Below, one piece after another: positions 53,001 to 58,449 of a DNA stretch of 64,000 nucleotides. Source of the DNA: Acholoe squamosa. Its lineage: Eukaryota > Annelida > Polychaeta > Phyllodocida > Polynoidae. The notes beneath the pieces are model-generated. The model was not told the DNA's origin, ran no database searches, and saw only the letters and a list, made by a program, of their open reading frames with translations. Within the stretch, counting starts at the first letter, position 1; each line of letters begins with the position of its first letter. The stretch lies in contig OX439046.1 of assembly GCA_949317995.1 (NCBI GenBank), positions 60,181,774 through 60,245,773 of the forward strand, read 5' to 3'. A program made the position numbers and the translations under genes.

Positions 53001-55133
53001 CCCAGAAAGATTTACAACGATGATAACACTTGCATCTTGTTACAGGTCCGCTATGATGGAGGGAACAGGAACGCTGGAAAGTCAGTTGGAAGCCACCAAA
53101 GTAAGTTTCATTAGACAAACTTTCAAGTTGATAAAAGTAATTTCTAGTTCTTGAGAACTTTTATATGTTATGCAGAAATGGAAAATGAAATACTAAATTA
53201 TGGTATGATCTTTCTCAAAGTTTTCTTCAATTTCAATCAAAGACTTCTTAAACTATATAGGTACAAAATGCTATGTATCAAAGTCATTGATATGCCAATT
53301 GTAGCTGTTGGCACATATAGAACTTATCATTCTCTTGAGTAGGATTGTGCTAAAACGTTCCTAGATAGTATTGGATACTCTTGTAATACATTAAAAATAA
53401 ATGATTAAATATAAATTGTCATCTCCACTCACAGCGCAAGGCGGGTGAGGTGCGTGCCCAGCGTGCGCAGCTGAAGCGTATTGAGGACCTAGGCGCTGCC
53501 ATGGAGGAGCGTCTGATCCTAGACAACCGTTACACAGAGCACAGTATGGTGGGTCTCGCACAACAATGGGATCAGCTCGACCAACTCGGTATGCGCATGC
53601 AGCATAATCTGGAACAACAGATACAAGCATGGTAAGTTGCACTTGACAGTCATGTCGTATTTTTGTAACTGCTTATAAGGCGGACATAGAAAAGGTAAAA
53701 AGGCGATGCTGTTTGTCAGCTGAATCATGACGTTGAGAAGAGGAAAATCCACTTTTAGTGATATATAAAAATTATATTGCAATATATTGTGACCTCATTT
53801 ACTAGGTATAAACGAGGTAGGATTGAGGGGGAGGGAAAGCTCATATACAAGAAAAAGAGCTAACAAAGTTTAGCTTAAAGGTGTCTTTACCTTATTTCCT
53901 ATGTTAATCCGTCCATAGTTCAGGGGATACTGTTGTAATATAACACAATATTCAATATTTGTCACTAAGTATGCTATTTTCTTGTTTACAGTAATAGAAG
54001 CGGTGTGAGTGAAGAAGCGTTACGAGAGTTCAGTATGATGTTTAAGTAAGTATTAATAAGGTTCCTTTTGACAATACACTAGAAAAGGCAACATTTTATA
54101 TGGTAAACGTGCAGAAAATGAGATATAACCGTAAATACAATCAAAGTGTAGATCAGTGAGAAAAATGCCCAGTATGAAAAACATGTTCCGAAGGGTAATA
54201 AGAGTCTGTGGGTATAATCAATTTACATCTGATGTATAACAGTGTCACTTATGAAATAACATTACTCTTGCAGACATTTCGACAAGGAGAAGATGGGTCG
54301 TCTCGATCATCATGACTTTAAGTCTTGTCTGCGTGCCCTCGGCTACGACCTTCCTATGGTAGAGGAAGGCCAAACAGATCCTGAGTTTGAAGCCATTATC
54401 GACGTTGTCGACCCAAATAGGTCAGTGTTTATATGAATAATAAAGATGCAATGATGGCCTTTCAGTTACTACCGGTAGCTATTGAAAGTAATTTTTGTAG
54501 AGAATATTTATGGATTCTTGAAGTCCATACCCTAACTTCTGCAATAGAAAGTGTTTATCGATTTCAAATACTGCTCAAAACTCTATAAATTTAACAATGC
54601 TGCTGAATTATTAACCTTTACTTACCTGTACCTTATATTTCTGTCCTCTAAAAGGGATGGCTTCGTGTCGCTCCAAGAATACATGGCCTTCATGATATCG
54701 CGGGAGACAGAGAACGTACAATCATCATCGGACGTGGAAGCAGCCTTCAGAGCGCTAACATCAGGAGAGAAGGAGTTTATCACAGCACAAGAGTTATATG
54801 CTGTAAGTGCGCCATCAAAGTCTCTGGTGTCTCAAGACTGATTTCTAAGTGCCAATTCAGTGCCGGCATCAAAGCACTGTTAACGATATTATCGTAAATA
54901 GAGAGAAATTCAAATATAGCATTGAATGTCTTTAATGTATTAAATAGATGATTAAATAAATCTAAATACCTGTAAGTCAATGTTTCATTTTCGCCATCTT
55001 GCAGAACCTCACCAAGGAGCAAGCAGATTACTGCTGCTCCAAGATGAAACCGTACGAAGACCCGAAGACGGGGCGAGTGCTGCCTGACCACTACGACTAC
55101 GTCAGCTTCACACGGGAACTCTTTATCAACTAA
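5521..55133 (+). CDS. alpha-spectrin gene (whole gene; core protein from ATG 7298)
   Basis: Alpha-spectrin forms antiparallel dimers and head-to-head tetramers with beta-spectrin and makes the submembrane actin-crosslinking skeleton. The core reading frame is 50 exons, listed singly below, from ATG 7298 to TAA 55131-55133: 7254 nt, 2417 residues. Every junction has AG/GT signals and matching phase. In order the protein shows a partial-repeat helix (residues about 10-45), spectrin repeats with the usual W and HQxFE/KKHxxxE landmarks, an SH3 domain (about 977-1032, ALYDY at 981 and WW at 1011), more repeats, and a C-terminal calmodulin-like EF-hand domain (about 2255-2417). Fly alpha-spectrin (about 2415) and human SPTAN1 (about 2472) are of similar length. 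The chordate calmodulin/calpain loop after the SH3 repeat is missing. Optional exons at 5521, 39407 and 52120 would lengthen it. Introns not described separately hold nothing I recognise. Identity as alpha-spectrin is essentially certain; isoform structure is inferred. Confidence 0.97.
6907..7291 (+). other. Intron 1 (between extension exon and first core exon)
   Basis: A 385-bp intron with GT at 6907-6908 and a pyrimidine-rich TTGTTTCTGCAG acceptor. AATAAA at 7252-7257 could serve as a poly(A) signal if exon 1 ends as its own gene. Confidence 0.6.
7292..7392 (+). CDS. alpha-spectrin exon 2: canonical start and tetramerisation helix
   Basis: Residues 1-32 from ATG 7298, which has a strong Kozak context (GCCATGG). 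[16 protein letters not shown] is the hallmark start of the lone helix C that pairs with the beta-spectrin C-terminal partial repeat to form the tetramer. The six bases before the ATG (ATCGCC) are open in frame with exon 1. Transcripts starting here would need an upstream noncoding exon, which I could not locate. Ends in phase 2. Confidence 0.93.
7520..7864. mobile_element. hAT-like MITE in intron 2
   Basis: Left end CAGGGGTAGACACGAAC with GCCACCCGGGCCCATAGC inside; right side GCTACGGGCCCATTGG...GGGCCAGCGTTAGTGTGTAC is the eroded inverse. Related at its end to 12171-12896. Confidence 0.55.
8181..8343 (+). CDS. alpha-spectrin exon 3
   Basis: Residues 32-86: end of the partial repeat and helix A of the first full repeat ([20 protein letters not shown]), ending DPTNLQ. 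Acceptor CTCCTTACAG, donor CAG|GTAAGG; ends in phase 0. Confidence 0.94.
8344..9533 (+). other. Intron 3
   Basis: 1.2 kb of AT-rich DNA. I see no coding or repeat structure in it. Confidence 0.8.
9534..9659 (+). CDS. alpha-spectrin exon 4
   Basis: Residues 87-128, with the repeat signature [12 protein letters not shown] and HYASDTIK. In phase 0, out phase 0. Confidence 0.94.
9860..10000 (+). CDS. alpha-spectrin exon 5
   Basis: Residues 129-175 ([17 protein letters not shown] to VMVWIQDK): helix C of one repeat and helix A of the next. Phase 0 on both sides. Confidence 0.94.
10266..10454 (+). CDS. alpha-spectrin exon 6
   Basis: Residues 176-238, with [18 protein letters not shown] followed by the QHPEED turn conserved in alpha-spectrins. 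Donor TCT|GTGAGT; phase 0. Confidence 0.94.
10604..10695 (+). CDS. alpha-spectrin exon 7
   Basis: Residues 239-269: [20 protein letters not shown] helix C with its conserved Trp. Ends in phase 2 (AG|), completed by A of exon 8. Confidence 0.93.
11003..11147 (+). CDS. alpha-spectrin exon 8
   Basis: Residues 269-317: [12 protein letters not shown] and [17 protein letters not shown], very close to the corresponding human segment. Ends in phase 0. Confidence 0.94.
11363..11653 (+). CDS. alpha-spectrin exon 9
   Basis: Residues 318-414, the longest core exon (97 codons). It carries [12 protein letters not shown], then [14 protein letters not shown] and [16 protein letters not shown], which match vertebrate and fly repeat 4 almost word for word. 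Confidence 0.95.
11960..12061 (+). CDS. alpha-spectrin exon 10
   Basis: Residues 415-448 ([20 protein letters not shown] to EVKEK). Donor AAG|GTATTC is off-consensus, but the phase and the protein continue correctly into exon 11. Confidence 0.92.
12171..12896. mobile_element. hAT-like non-autonomous DNA transposon in intron 10
   Basis: Ends are inverted: CAGGGGTAGAC at 12171 and GTCTACCCCTG ending at 12896, each followed inward by a GGCCCGG..GGCCA motif. The 726-bp length without a transposase frame and the CAGGG-type ends fit hAT-like MITEs. Flanking octamers ATATACAC and ATGCACAT are only partly alike, so the target duplication has decayed. A second element is nested at 12353-12632. Confidence 0.7.
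12353..12632. mobile_element. Nested small TIR element rich in CAATGTTGA
   Basis: Outer ends are inverted (CCCAGTGGGCACA and TGTGCCCAGTGG), and the interior is packed with forward and reverse copies of CAATGTTGA/TCAACATTG. It sits inside the larger hAT-like element, so it inserted later. Confidence 0.6.
12897..14203 (+). other. Remainder of intron 10
   Basis: AT-rich intronic DNA after the hAT-like element. I see nothing coding or clearly repetitive; the acceptor is TCTACTTACAG. Confidence 0.7.
14204..14341 (+). CDS. alpha-spectrin exon 11
   Basis: Residues 449-494: [20 protein letters not shown] and [20 protein letters not shown], the strongly conserved repeat-5 helix A. Phase 0 on both sides. 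Confidence 0.95.
14356..15426. mobile_element. 1071-bp TIR element with TAA target duplication, 14 bp after exon 11
   Basis: Ends GGGACCATCCATAAATTATG and TAATTAATGGATGGTCCC are inverted and flanked by TAA on both sides (14353-14355 and 15427-15429). G-runs and C-runs lie just inside the ends. A 3-bp T/A-rich target fits the PIF/Harbinger style. No transposase frame is visible; the interior carries a reverse-transcriptase tail fragment. Confidence 0.75.
14813..14962 (+). pseudogene. Fragment of non-LTR retrotransposon reverse transcriptase C-terminus
   Basis: In the frame beginning at 14813 the DNA reads [20 protein letters not shown], then a Lys-rich run and KKYLT. This is the typical end of LINE/RTE-type reverse transcriptases (the G-P-x-x-W-N-x-L motif before a basic tail). 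No upstream RT domain is present, and it lies inside the TIR element. Confidence 0.6.
15848..15958 (+). CDS. alpha-spectrin exon 12
   Basis: Residues 495-531: [34 protein letters not shown]. Phase 0 on both sides. Confidence 0.95.
15959..18518 (+). other. Intron 12
   Basis: 2.6 kb. It holds a candidate 39-nt microexon (16850-16888), a TIR element (16966-17404) and otherwise AT-rich DNA. Confidence 0.7.
16966..17404. mobile_element. Candidate TIR element in intron 12
   Basis: GGTGGTAGAAATGT near 16968 and its exact complement ACATTTCTACCACC at 17389-17402 bound about 440 bp. The same 13-base end also occurs at 1716-1728, beside a tRNA-like sequence. No target duplication is clear. Confidence 0.45.
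18519..18596 (+). CDS. alpha-spectrin exon 13
   Basis: Residues 532-557 ([20 protein letters not shown]). Matches human [19 protein letters not shown] in position. Phase 0. Confidence 0.95.
19053..19208 (+). CDS. alpha-spectrin exon 14
   Basis: Residues 558-609: [20 protein letters not shown] and [20 protein letters not shown]. Donor ATG|GTACGA; the frame continues into DPTNLQ of exon 15. Confidence 0.94.
19391..19530. mobile_element. 140-bp MITE, copy 2 (intron 14)
   Basis: Ends AGAGATGCCAC and GTGGGATCTCT are inverted. The body matches copies at 3765 and 26631 and contains the palindrome ACCAGGAATTCCTGGT. Confidence 0.75.
19597..19739 (+). CDS. alpha-spectrin exon 15
   Basis: Residues 610-657: [20 protein letters not shown] through DHYASDQI. 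Ends in phase 2. Confidence 0.95.
19993..20054 (+). CDS. alpha-spectrin exon 16
   Basis: Residues 657-678 ([20 protein letters not shown]), a 62-nt exon. Enters in phase 2 and leaves in phase 1 with donor AAAG|GTAAGT. Confidence 0.94.
20286..20398 (+). CDS. alpha-spectrin exon 17
   Basis: Residues 678-715: [38 protein letters not shown]. Matches the vertebrate repeat that begins KLREANQQQQFNRNVED. Confidence 0.95.
20617..20911. mobile_element. TA-target MITE, 'CGTATAAGACGC' family, full copy
   Basis: Inverted ends TACCGTAATCTCCCGCGTAT and ATACGTGGGAGATTACGGTA, with internal TATAAGACGC repeats next to each end. The terminal TA is consistent with a TA target site, as in Tc1/mariner-type MITEs. 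Relatives lie at 4145, 50981 and 63211. Confidence 0.75.
20914..21246. mobile_element. hAT-like MITE
   Basis: 333 bp with perfect inverted ends CAGGGGTGTGAAATC and GATTTCACACCCCTG. GGTAGA is present on both sides, overlapping the end of the neighbouring MITE, so this element landed beside or in that copy. Confidence 0.75.
22730..22798 (+). CDS. alpha-spectrin exon 18
   Basis: Residues 716-738 ([20 protein letters not shown]), 69 nt, phase 0 on both sides. Confidence 0.95.
23060..23176 (+). CDS. alpha-spectrin exon 19
   Basis: Residues 739-777: [20 protein letters not shown] and VVERYQQIA. Phase 0. Confidence 0.95.
23307..23433 (+). CDS. alpha-spectrin exon 20
   Basis: Residues 778-820: [40 protein letters not shown]. 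Ends in phase 1. Confidence 0.95.
23615..23805 (+). CDS. alpha-spectrin exon 21
   Basis: Residues 820-883: [38 protein letters not shown]. Phase 1 in, phase 0 out. Confidence 0.95.
23939..24088 (+). CDS. alpha-spectrin exon 22
   Basis: Residues 884-933: [40 protein letters not shown]. Almost identical to human in this stretch, just ahead of the SH3-containing repeat. Confidence 0.96.
24089..26367 (+). other. Intron 22
   Basis: 2.3 kb of AT-rich DNA. I find no exon, repeat family or hairpin that I can support. Confidence 0.7.
26368..26460 (+). CDS. alpha-spectrin exon 23
   Basis: Residues 934-964: [29 protein letters not shown]. Helix B of the repeat that receives the SH3 domain. Confidence 0.95.
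26631..26769. mobile_element. 140-bp MITE, copy 3 (intron 23)
   Basis: Same family as 3765 and 19391: opens AGTTGCCACTCTTCCTGG, closes GTGGCATCTCT, and keeps the ACCAGGAATTCCTGGT palindrome. Confidence 0.75.
28590..28622 (+). pseudogene. Exact 33-bp copy of part of exon 25
   Basis: These 33 bases are identical to 30229-30261 (coding [11 protein letters not shown]). Flanks on both sides are unrelated and no splice sites frame it, so it is a non-functional fragment rather than an alternative exon. Confidence 0.85.
29596..29730 (+). CDS. alpha-spectrin exon 24: linker and first half of SH3
   Basis: Residues 965-1009. After an acidic linker ([13 protein letters not shown]) comes the SH3 opening [20 protein letters not shown] and LLNSSNK, nearly identical to the classic alpha-spectrin SH3, a proline-motif binding module. 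Confidence 0.97.
29769..29838 (+). repeat. SINE-like tail with (ACTC)n
   Basis: CCATGAATATGACCTTAGCT, then GGCGTTAAAC and short ACTC repeats. A similar piece lies at 10752-10786 and related GGACGTTAAAC/GGACGTTGAAA tails at 44200-44262 and 48155-48185. This resembles the 3' ends of invertebrate SINEs; no full element is visible. Confidence 0.5.
30124..30269 (+). CDS. alpha-spectrin exon 25: second half of SH3
   Basis: Residues 1010-1058: [20 protein letters not shown] completes the SH3 fold (WW and the P..Y ligand-pocket residues intact), then returns to the repeat ([13 protein letters not shown]). Donor ACTCA|GTAAGT, phase 2. Confidence 0.97.
30473..30587 (+). CDS. alpha-spectrin exon 26
   Basis: Residues 1058-1096 ([29 protein letters not shown]). 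The exon 25/26 junction is where vertebrates carry an optional 20-residue insert; none is present here. Confidence 0.94.
30739..30930 (+). CDS. alpha-spectrin exon 27
   Basis: Residues 1097-1160: [20 protein letters not shown] through AEKIKIQIE. The chordate calmodulin-binding/calpain loop would follow here and is missing. Confidence 0.95.
31168..31404 (+). CDS. alpha-spectrin exon 28
   Basis: Residues 1161-1239: [40 protein letters not shown], and [16 protein letters not shown]. Phase 0. Confidence 0.95.
31543..31724 (+). CDS. alpha-spectrin exon 29
   Basis: Residues 1240-1300: [34 protein letters not shown]. Ends in phase 2 (AAAG|GTAAGA). Confidence 0.95.
31890..31989 (+). CDS. alpha-spectrin exon 30
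   Basis: Residues 1300-1333: [34 protein letters not shown]. The wording is almost the same as vertebrate and fly. Confidence 0.96.
31990..36024 (+). other. Intron 30
   Basis: 4.0 kb. It includes a dispersed repeat near 32090-32215 (GCATCATGCCGACCCC), a degenerate GGGCCTTA/GGACCTTA-rich block (32975-33180) and AT-rich remainder. I find no supportable exon. Confidence 0.75.
32975..33180. repeat. Degenerate short-unit repeat block
   Basis: Many imperfect units of the type GGGCCTTA or GGACCTTA with CTAAG or TCTAAGG spacers on both strands. It looks like an old minisatellite. Confidence 0.45.
36025..36173 (+). CDS. alpha-spectrin exon 31
   Basis: Residues 1334-1383: [34 protein letters not shown]. 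Donor GAGGA|GTAAGG, phase 2. Confidence 0.95.
36628..36820 (+). CDS. alpha-spectrin exon 32
   Basis: Residues 1383-1447: [53 protein letters not shown]. Phase 0 out. Confidence 0.95.
36961..37064 (+). CDS. alpha-spectrin exon 33
   Basis: Residues 1448-1482: [20 protein letters not shown], followed by [14 protein letters not shown]. Ends in phase 2. Confidence 0.95.
37065..37628 (+). other. Intron 33
   Basis: 564 bp. Around 37155-37370 is a degraded member of the TA-target MITE family (GGTCTTGATGTCC and TTGGACCCCCGG blocks shared with 20617-20911). Confidence 0.5.
37629..37791 (+). CDS. alpha-spectrin exon 34
   Basis: Residues 1482-1536: [43 protein letters not shown]. The phase-0 end leaves room for an optional phase-0 cassette before exon 35. 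Confidence 0.95.
37851..38056. repeat. (TA)n microsatellite with embedded 24-bp duplication
   Basis: Long pure TA tracts interrupted by GTGTGTG runs and by two adjacent copies of ACCCACCCCTATGCACGTGC. Confidence 0.95.
39407..39535 (+). CDS. Candidate alpha-spectrin cassette exon (43 residues)
   Basis: A 129-nt open stretch between a CCGTTTCAG acceptor and a TTG|GTATGT donor, phase 0 on both sides. It drops cleanly between exon 34 (ending NIQ) and exon 35 (starting SKHQKHQ). It encodes a Ser/Thr-rich peptide ([20 protein letters not shown], then [18 protein letters not shown]) unlike a spectrin helix, with basic-Ser/Thr motifs that could be phosphorylated. The coding sequence is more GC-rich than its surroundings. 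Vertebrate and fly alpha-spectrins, as I recall them, have no insertion here, so it would loop out between helices of that repeat. Whether it is spliced in needs transcripts. Confidence 0.7.
44009..44093 (+). CDS. alpha-spectrin exon 35
   Basis: Residues 1537-1565: [28 protein letters not shown]. Donor GAGA|GTAAGT, phase 1. Confidence 0.95.
44565..44749 (+). CDS. alpha-spectrin exon 36
   Basis: Residues 1565-1626: [20 protein letters not shown] with the distinctive CAGSED motif of this repeat, [27 protein letters not shown]. Phase 0 out. Confidence 0.95.
45036..45140 (+). CDS. alpha-spectrin exon 37
   Basis: Residues 1627-1661: [35 protein letters not shown]. Phase 0 on both sides. Confidence 0.95.
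46240..46530. repeat. Intronic duplicated block, copy 1
   Basis: ATAGAAGCTATTGTAG...GGGAAGTTTCCTGG...GATGTGGCTCGTG matches the block at 47146-47420 in order, with many substitutions and small gaps. Confidence 0.75.
47058..47111 (+). pseudogene. Decayed partial duplicate of exon 38
   Basis: After CTCCATAG the frame reads [18 protein letters not shown] and then hits TAA at 47118. LNEQADAF is identical to residues in exon 38 ([17 protein letters not shown]), and the acceptor-side DNA is also alike. It is cut off after 18 codons with a poor donor (AAG|GTCATA), so it looks like a dead copy. Confidence 0.75.
47146..47420. repeat. Intronic duplicated block, copy 2
   Basis: Partner of 46240-46530; it starts about 35 bp after the exon-38 relic, as expected if one tandem unit (block plus 5' part of exon 38) was duplicated. 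Confidence 0.75.
47709..47917 (+). CDS. alpha-spectrin exon 38
   Basis: Residues 1662-1731: [49 protein letters not shown]-rich. Donor ATCAA|GTAAGT, phase 2. Confidence 0.95.
48286..48474 (+). CDS. alpha-spectrin exon 39
   Basis: Residues 1731-1794: [40 protein letters not shown]. Virtually the vertebrate sequence. Phase 2 on both sides. Confidence 0.96.
48759..49044 (+). CDS. alpha-spectrin exon 40
   Basis: Residues 1794-1889: [56 protein letters not shown]. Acceptor ATTTTCAAAG is weak but phase and protein fit. Confidence 0.95.
49346..49505 (+). CDS. alpha-spectrin exon 41
   Basis: Residues 1890-1943: [40 protein letters not shown]. Ends in phase 1. Confidence 0.95.
49907..50129 (+). CDS. 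alpha-spectrin exon 42
   Basis: Residues 1943-2017: [40 protein letters not shown]. Highly conserved. Donor CAGCG|GTGAGT, phase 2. Confidence 0.96.
50420..50600 (+). CDS. alpha-spectrin exon 43
   Basis: Residues 2017-2077: [39 protein letters not shown], the signature of the penultimate repeats. Phase 0 out. Confidence 0.97.
50777..50956 (+). CDS. alpha-spectrin exon 44
   Basis: Residues 2078-2137: [43 protein letters not shown]. Phase 0. Confidence 0.96.
50981..51190. mobile_element. Partial copy of TA-target MITE family
   Basis: TCTCCTGTGTATAAGACGCAGTGCGC followed by TATAAGACGCACCTAGAGTT, the same left half as the element at 20617. No right end is visible. Confidence 0.65.
51384..51496 (+). 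CDS. alpha-spectrin exon 45
   Basis: Residues 2138-2175: [31 protein letters not shown]. Ends in phase 2 (ACCAG|GTATGT); the next exon may be the microexon at 52120 or exon 46. Confidence 0.96.
51497..53045 (+). other. Intron 45
   Basis: 1.5 kb holding the 18-nt microexon at 52120-52137. Nothing else is recognisable. Confidence 0.75.
52120..52137 (+). CDS. Candidate 18-nt alternative microexon (six-residue insert)
   Basis: After a strong pyrimidine tract (TTTCTCACTTCTCCTCAG), 18 bases precede GG|GTCTCT. Phase 2 in and out, so inclusion changes ETR-SAMMEG to [15 protein letters not shown]. The result, [18 protein letters not shown], aligns gap-free with vertebrate alphaII-spectrin RTYLLDGSCMVEESGTLE, while fly lacks these six residues. 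The donor is weak, as is common in regulated microexons. If unspliced, the frame runs to a TAA at 52261. Recognised by protein alignment from memory. Confidence 0.7.
53046..53100 (+). CDS. alpha-spectrin exon 46
   Basis: Residues 2175-2193: [18 protein letters not shown], 55 nt. Equivalent to fly TSMMEGSGSLE. Confidence 0.95.
53435..53631 (+). CDS. alpha-spectrin exon 47
   Basis: Residues 2194-2259: [51 protein letters not shown]. Leads from the last repeat into the EF-hand domain. Phase 2 out. Confidence 0.97.
53992..54045 (+). CDS. alpha-spectrin exon 48
   Basis: Residues 2259-2277: [18 protein letters not shown], entering helix of EF-hand 1. 54 nt, phase 2 on both sides. Confidence 0.96.
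54274..54420 (+). CDS. alpha-spectrin exon 49: EF-hand 1
   Basis: Residues 2277-2326. EF-1 loop is [12 protein letters not shown] (2280-2291); ligand position 5 is Met and position 12 is Asp rather than Glu, against DKDKSGRLNHQE in human. Then [20 protein letters not shown] and the start of EF-2. Confidence 0.96.
54655..54802 (+). CDS. alpha-spectrin exon 50: EF-hand 2
   Basis: Residues 2326-2375. EF-2 loop [12 protein letters not shown] (2323-2334, split over exons 49/50) has all consensus ligands. Then [20 protein letters not shown] and FITAQELYA. Donor GCT|GTAAGT, phase 0. Confidence 0.96.
55005..55133 (+). CDS. alpha-spectrin exon 51: C-terminus
   Basis: Residues 2376-2417: [32 protein letters not shown], stop TAA 55131-55133. 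The ending matches the family's usual FTR.LF.N. These lobes bind the beta-spectrin/actin junction and do not carry canonical calcium loops. Confidence 0.97.
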   Translation, partial: NLTKEQADYCCSKMKPYEDPKTGRVLPDHYDYVSFTRELFIN

Positions 55134-55170
55134 ACCCCCTTGTCACTCTTGTGTCTTTTACGACTCGTAT

Positions 55171-55176
55171 AATAAA
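55171..55176 (+). terminator. Proximal poly(A) signal of alpha-spectrin
   Basis: AATAAA 38 bases after the stop codon would give a very short 3' UTR. Other AATAAA sites follow near 55824 and at 57099-57104, so longer 3' UTRs are possible. Confidence 0.5.
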
Positions 55177-57098
55177 TGTCCATGCACCTCCATTATTATT
55201 CCATACATGTCTTCTCTCTCGAAAACAACTGGCCTTGAATGTATGTAAAAAAATAATCTTTGTACTAACATGGGATATAACTGAATATAGCATTGAACAA
55301 CAATTTGATTGAATTACACCACGGTGAAAACTTGTTTTTGCAAGTTCTGAGTTCTTGCGACTTGCATAATGAGACCGTAACTAGTGATTTTAAAAAAATA
55401 CTGCCAATATGATAATAGGTATAAAGGCTTCCGTGGCATTGTTAGCGCTTCTTGCCTTTTCTGGTTCTTTACCATTGAGGTATATTTGAAACTGGTTAAG
55501 TTCTGAAAGTTTTACAAGCACAGCTATTCTAAGTGATAGTAATAGCCTGTGGTTTACTTGAGCTTGGCATTGTTGTCAATTATAATCGGTCTAGTATACA
55601 TCCCCTTGCAATCTTTCGATGTATTCCTAGTTTCACCGTGTGTCGGCTTTCTCATACACATCACATTACAGTGAATATACTAGATGTATACTAGGTGTCC
55701 GTCATGGTGAGTCGAGTGAGAATGAACCATCACTGATATGTTATCGGTAAAAACTGTCAAAATTAAGGTTAACTGAAGGGTTTGTGTCCCCACATTGATG
55801 CATAAACATTGCTCAATGATGGGGAATAAATACCATCTTTGCTAGGTGAAAATCTAAAAAGCAAAGGAAAAAAAGAAAGTTGTAAGAATTTGGTGATGCG
55901 CATGACCACTCGTCTACACCATGTGGTAACTCCACTTGAAAAGGCATATTGAAGGAGTATAAATCCAACACAAGGGAACCTAGCATGTCACTTTCCAATA
56001 CTAACATTGAAAACATAGTCCCATAGTTCTATGGTGGTAGACTTATGGCTTGTATCTGAAGTATAATCAGTGATATCGTTAATAAGTCTTGGCTAATCGT
56101 CCCCATCGTCGCATCTTGTCAGCCATACGGGTGCCGCGGGTATGGACGGAGCTCTGATACCCTCTCTTACATTCCTTGTTTATGTCTATTACAATCAGCT
56201 ACCGTACCCTTCGTTACCAGGGGTAGGGGGTGTATTCCACCTATCTAATCATGTAAAAAAAAAAGAGTTTACTGTTTATCAAGAAATTGATATTCTTTTA
56301 TATATATGCATGGAAATGTAATTCATACAAGTTTTACATATTATTGAAATTTGCCAATCATTGTTCCGATCTGTGCCCCGGCTGGTATAGCTTTACATGA
56401 TAAAGGATCACAAACACCTGATCTGACAAAAGTATTGTTAAAGTCCATATGGACAACAAAGGAGGAAAGGACTATTGAGTGGGGAGATGCTACTTTATAT
56501 CCCATATTGGTTGGTGTAAACCAGAAAAATCAAGAAACTTGAGATCAGATCTTGTGAAGGCCGACTTCCATGGTGCCTGCAATAGTGCTTGGTAGATGAT
56601 GATAATACACATTGTCCAACGGCGGCAGACTACCCGCACCTTAGATCGCCTTAGTCATGAATGTCGGCAACGAAACGAAACTAAGTTCTTTGGAAAAAAA
56701 TTATGCTTTGCTTTAACTACAACAAAGAATTGTAAGACCATAAAGGGGCAGCCATAAGATCTGAGTACCTGAGGATATTCTGGGGAGGTAGGTAAAATTA
56801 CCTGAGTGTTTGTGAGACAACGGCGGCTACCAACGTCAACCTGAGAACACAGAATACACGGAACAGAAACTCACAGAAGACTTGTGGTAATATTTATCTA
56901 TCCTTGAATTGCGTGATAAAAGTGAAATGGCAGCCTTGGTGGCTCGTTACACATTCAGAAAATAACACCAAGTAAAGTATGTTGTGAAATATCCGTTGTT
57001 AATGCTGTGGTTGTCATGGCAACACAAAAAACCCAATTTGTGACATCATAGGGTAAAGGGTATCTCCCGGAGTGTGACTGTCAGAATGTGACGATGTA

Positions 57099-57104
57099 AA
57101 TAAA
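57099..57104 (+). terminator. Possible distal poly(A) signal
   Basis: AATAAA within GTAAATAAAAGCGC, about 2.0 kb after the stop. Whether the transcript extends this far cannot be told from the sequence. Confidence 0.25.
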
Positions 57105-58174
57105 AGCGCTTAGAACATCAACAACTCTTTGTCTTATTACCCTTTGAGCTGAGGGAAATGAAAACCAAATCTACTTTATCCACTTTTACTCAGTGAACAT
57201 CATGGATTTTCTAGCGAGACAAATCTTGCTGACCTCAACCCAAACGGTAATTGAATTCTGACTGGTCAGTTTAATCTATTTTTCTTTGAATGTTAGTTAA
57301 AAAGCAACAGGATGTGCTAGCCCCAATGTCTTTTGTCATGGGATTCCCTCTCAGTGAACCCCATCTGAGTGATCAAAGGCTGTGGGTTGTCTGGTCCTGC
57401 CTATGAGACCAGGCAAATGTAGCTGTTTTGGACAAGCAGCTTTACCTGTCCAGACAGAAAAAACATTACCGAATGTCTAGCTTAAACCCCACCCACTCCT
57501 TTAAACCTATTACCATATTCATGATAGAACAGGTATCTGTGCTCGAAAGGGGCAAACATTCCTAGACCCCGACTCCAGAGGTTATACACGGGTAGATATG
57601 CTCGGGTAGACATGTTTATGCCTCTCCTTAAGACTTTTCACCTCTAATGTGGGTAACAACTGACCAATCCTTTATTCCCCTAGAATGTTAGTGTGATTCA
57701 TTAGGTTGTCAACTAAGGAGTGGGGGGTATATAAGGGGACCCACCTGTGGTCACAATGTCGCCAATATGCAAAGCCTCATGTTATATGTCACTTTTTTTA
57801 GGGAAAATAACGTCTAAAAATCTCAAAATTCAAGGCCTCAGATCACATGTCACTTTTTTAGGGATTGAACACGTCACACGTCACTTTTAAAAGGGTACAA
57901 TGTTTAAATGTCACCTCGAAATGGCCAAATGTCGCCATGTTGTTTTTTACCCTTTGGGGGCCACATATAACCAGGAGATCCTGACAGCAACTGCACTGCC
58001 CACACATGCCACCACACTGGGTTCTATGTGGTCTCCTGTACATACAACCTAATGACAGGAGAGAAGCACAGGGATGCATCTGGTCGTCTTCTCAAATTTT
58101 TTACCTGGCCGGAAGTGGACTGACGTCATACCGCCCCATAAACATTTCATTCCCTGAGAGACCCATCCCGCCTT

Positions 58175-58270
58175 TCAGATGAGATCTCATCTGAATAATA
58201 ATCTTCCATGTAAGTTTTCATAAGTTTCAGATGATCTCATCTGAATGTAATCCAAATTCAGATGAGATCT
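58175..58270. repeat. Cluster of CAGATGAGATCT palindromes
   Basis: A perfect 20-bp palindrome TCAGATGAGATCTCATCTGA at 58175-58194, a near copy at 58227-58244 and a half copy (ATTCAGATGAGATCT) at 58256-58270. Confidence 0.8.
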
Positions 58271-58449
58271 GGCATATATCCTTGATTGGGGGCTCTGCCC
58301 TTGAACCCCCGTTTGGGCAGAAAGAAACAGGGGAACCATAATTATTTGATGAGACACGGAAGGGGTGGAAAGAGACATCTACCGGAAGGAGTGGGAACCA
58401 AGGGCCAGGTTAATTCTGCAAGAAGTGACCCTTTTGCCACAGGGACCAG

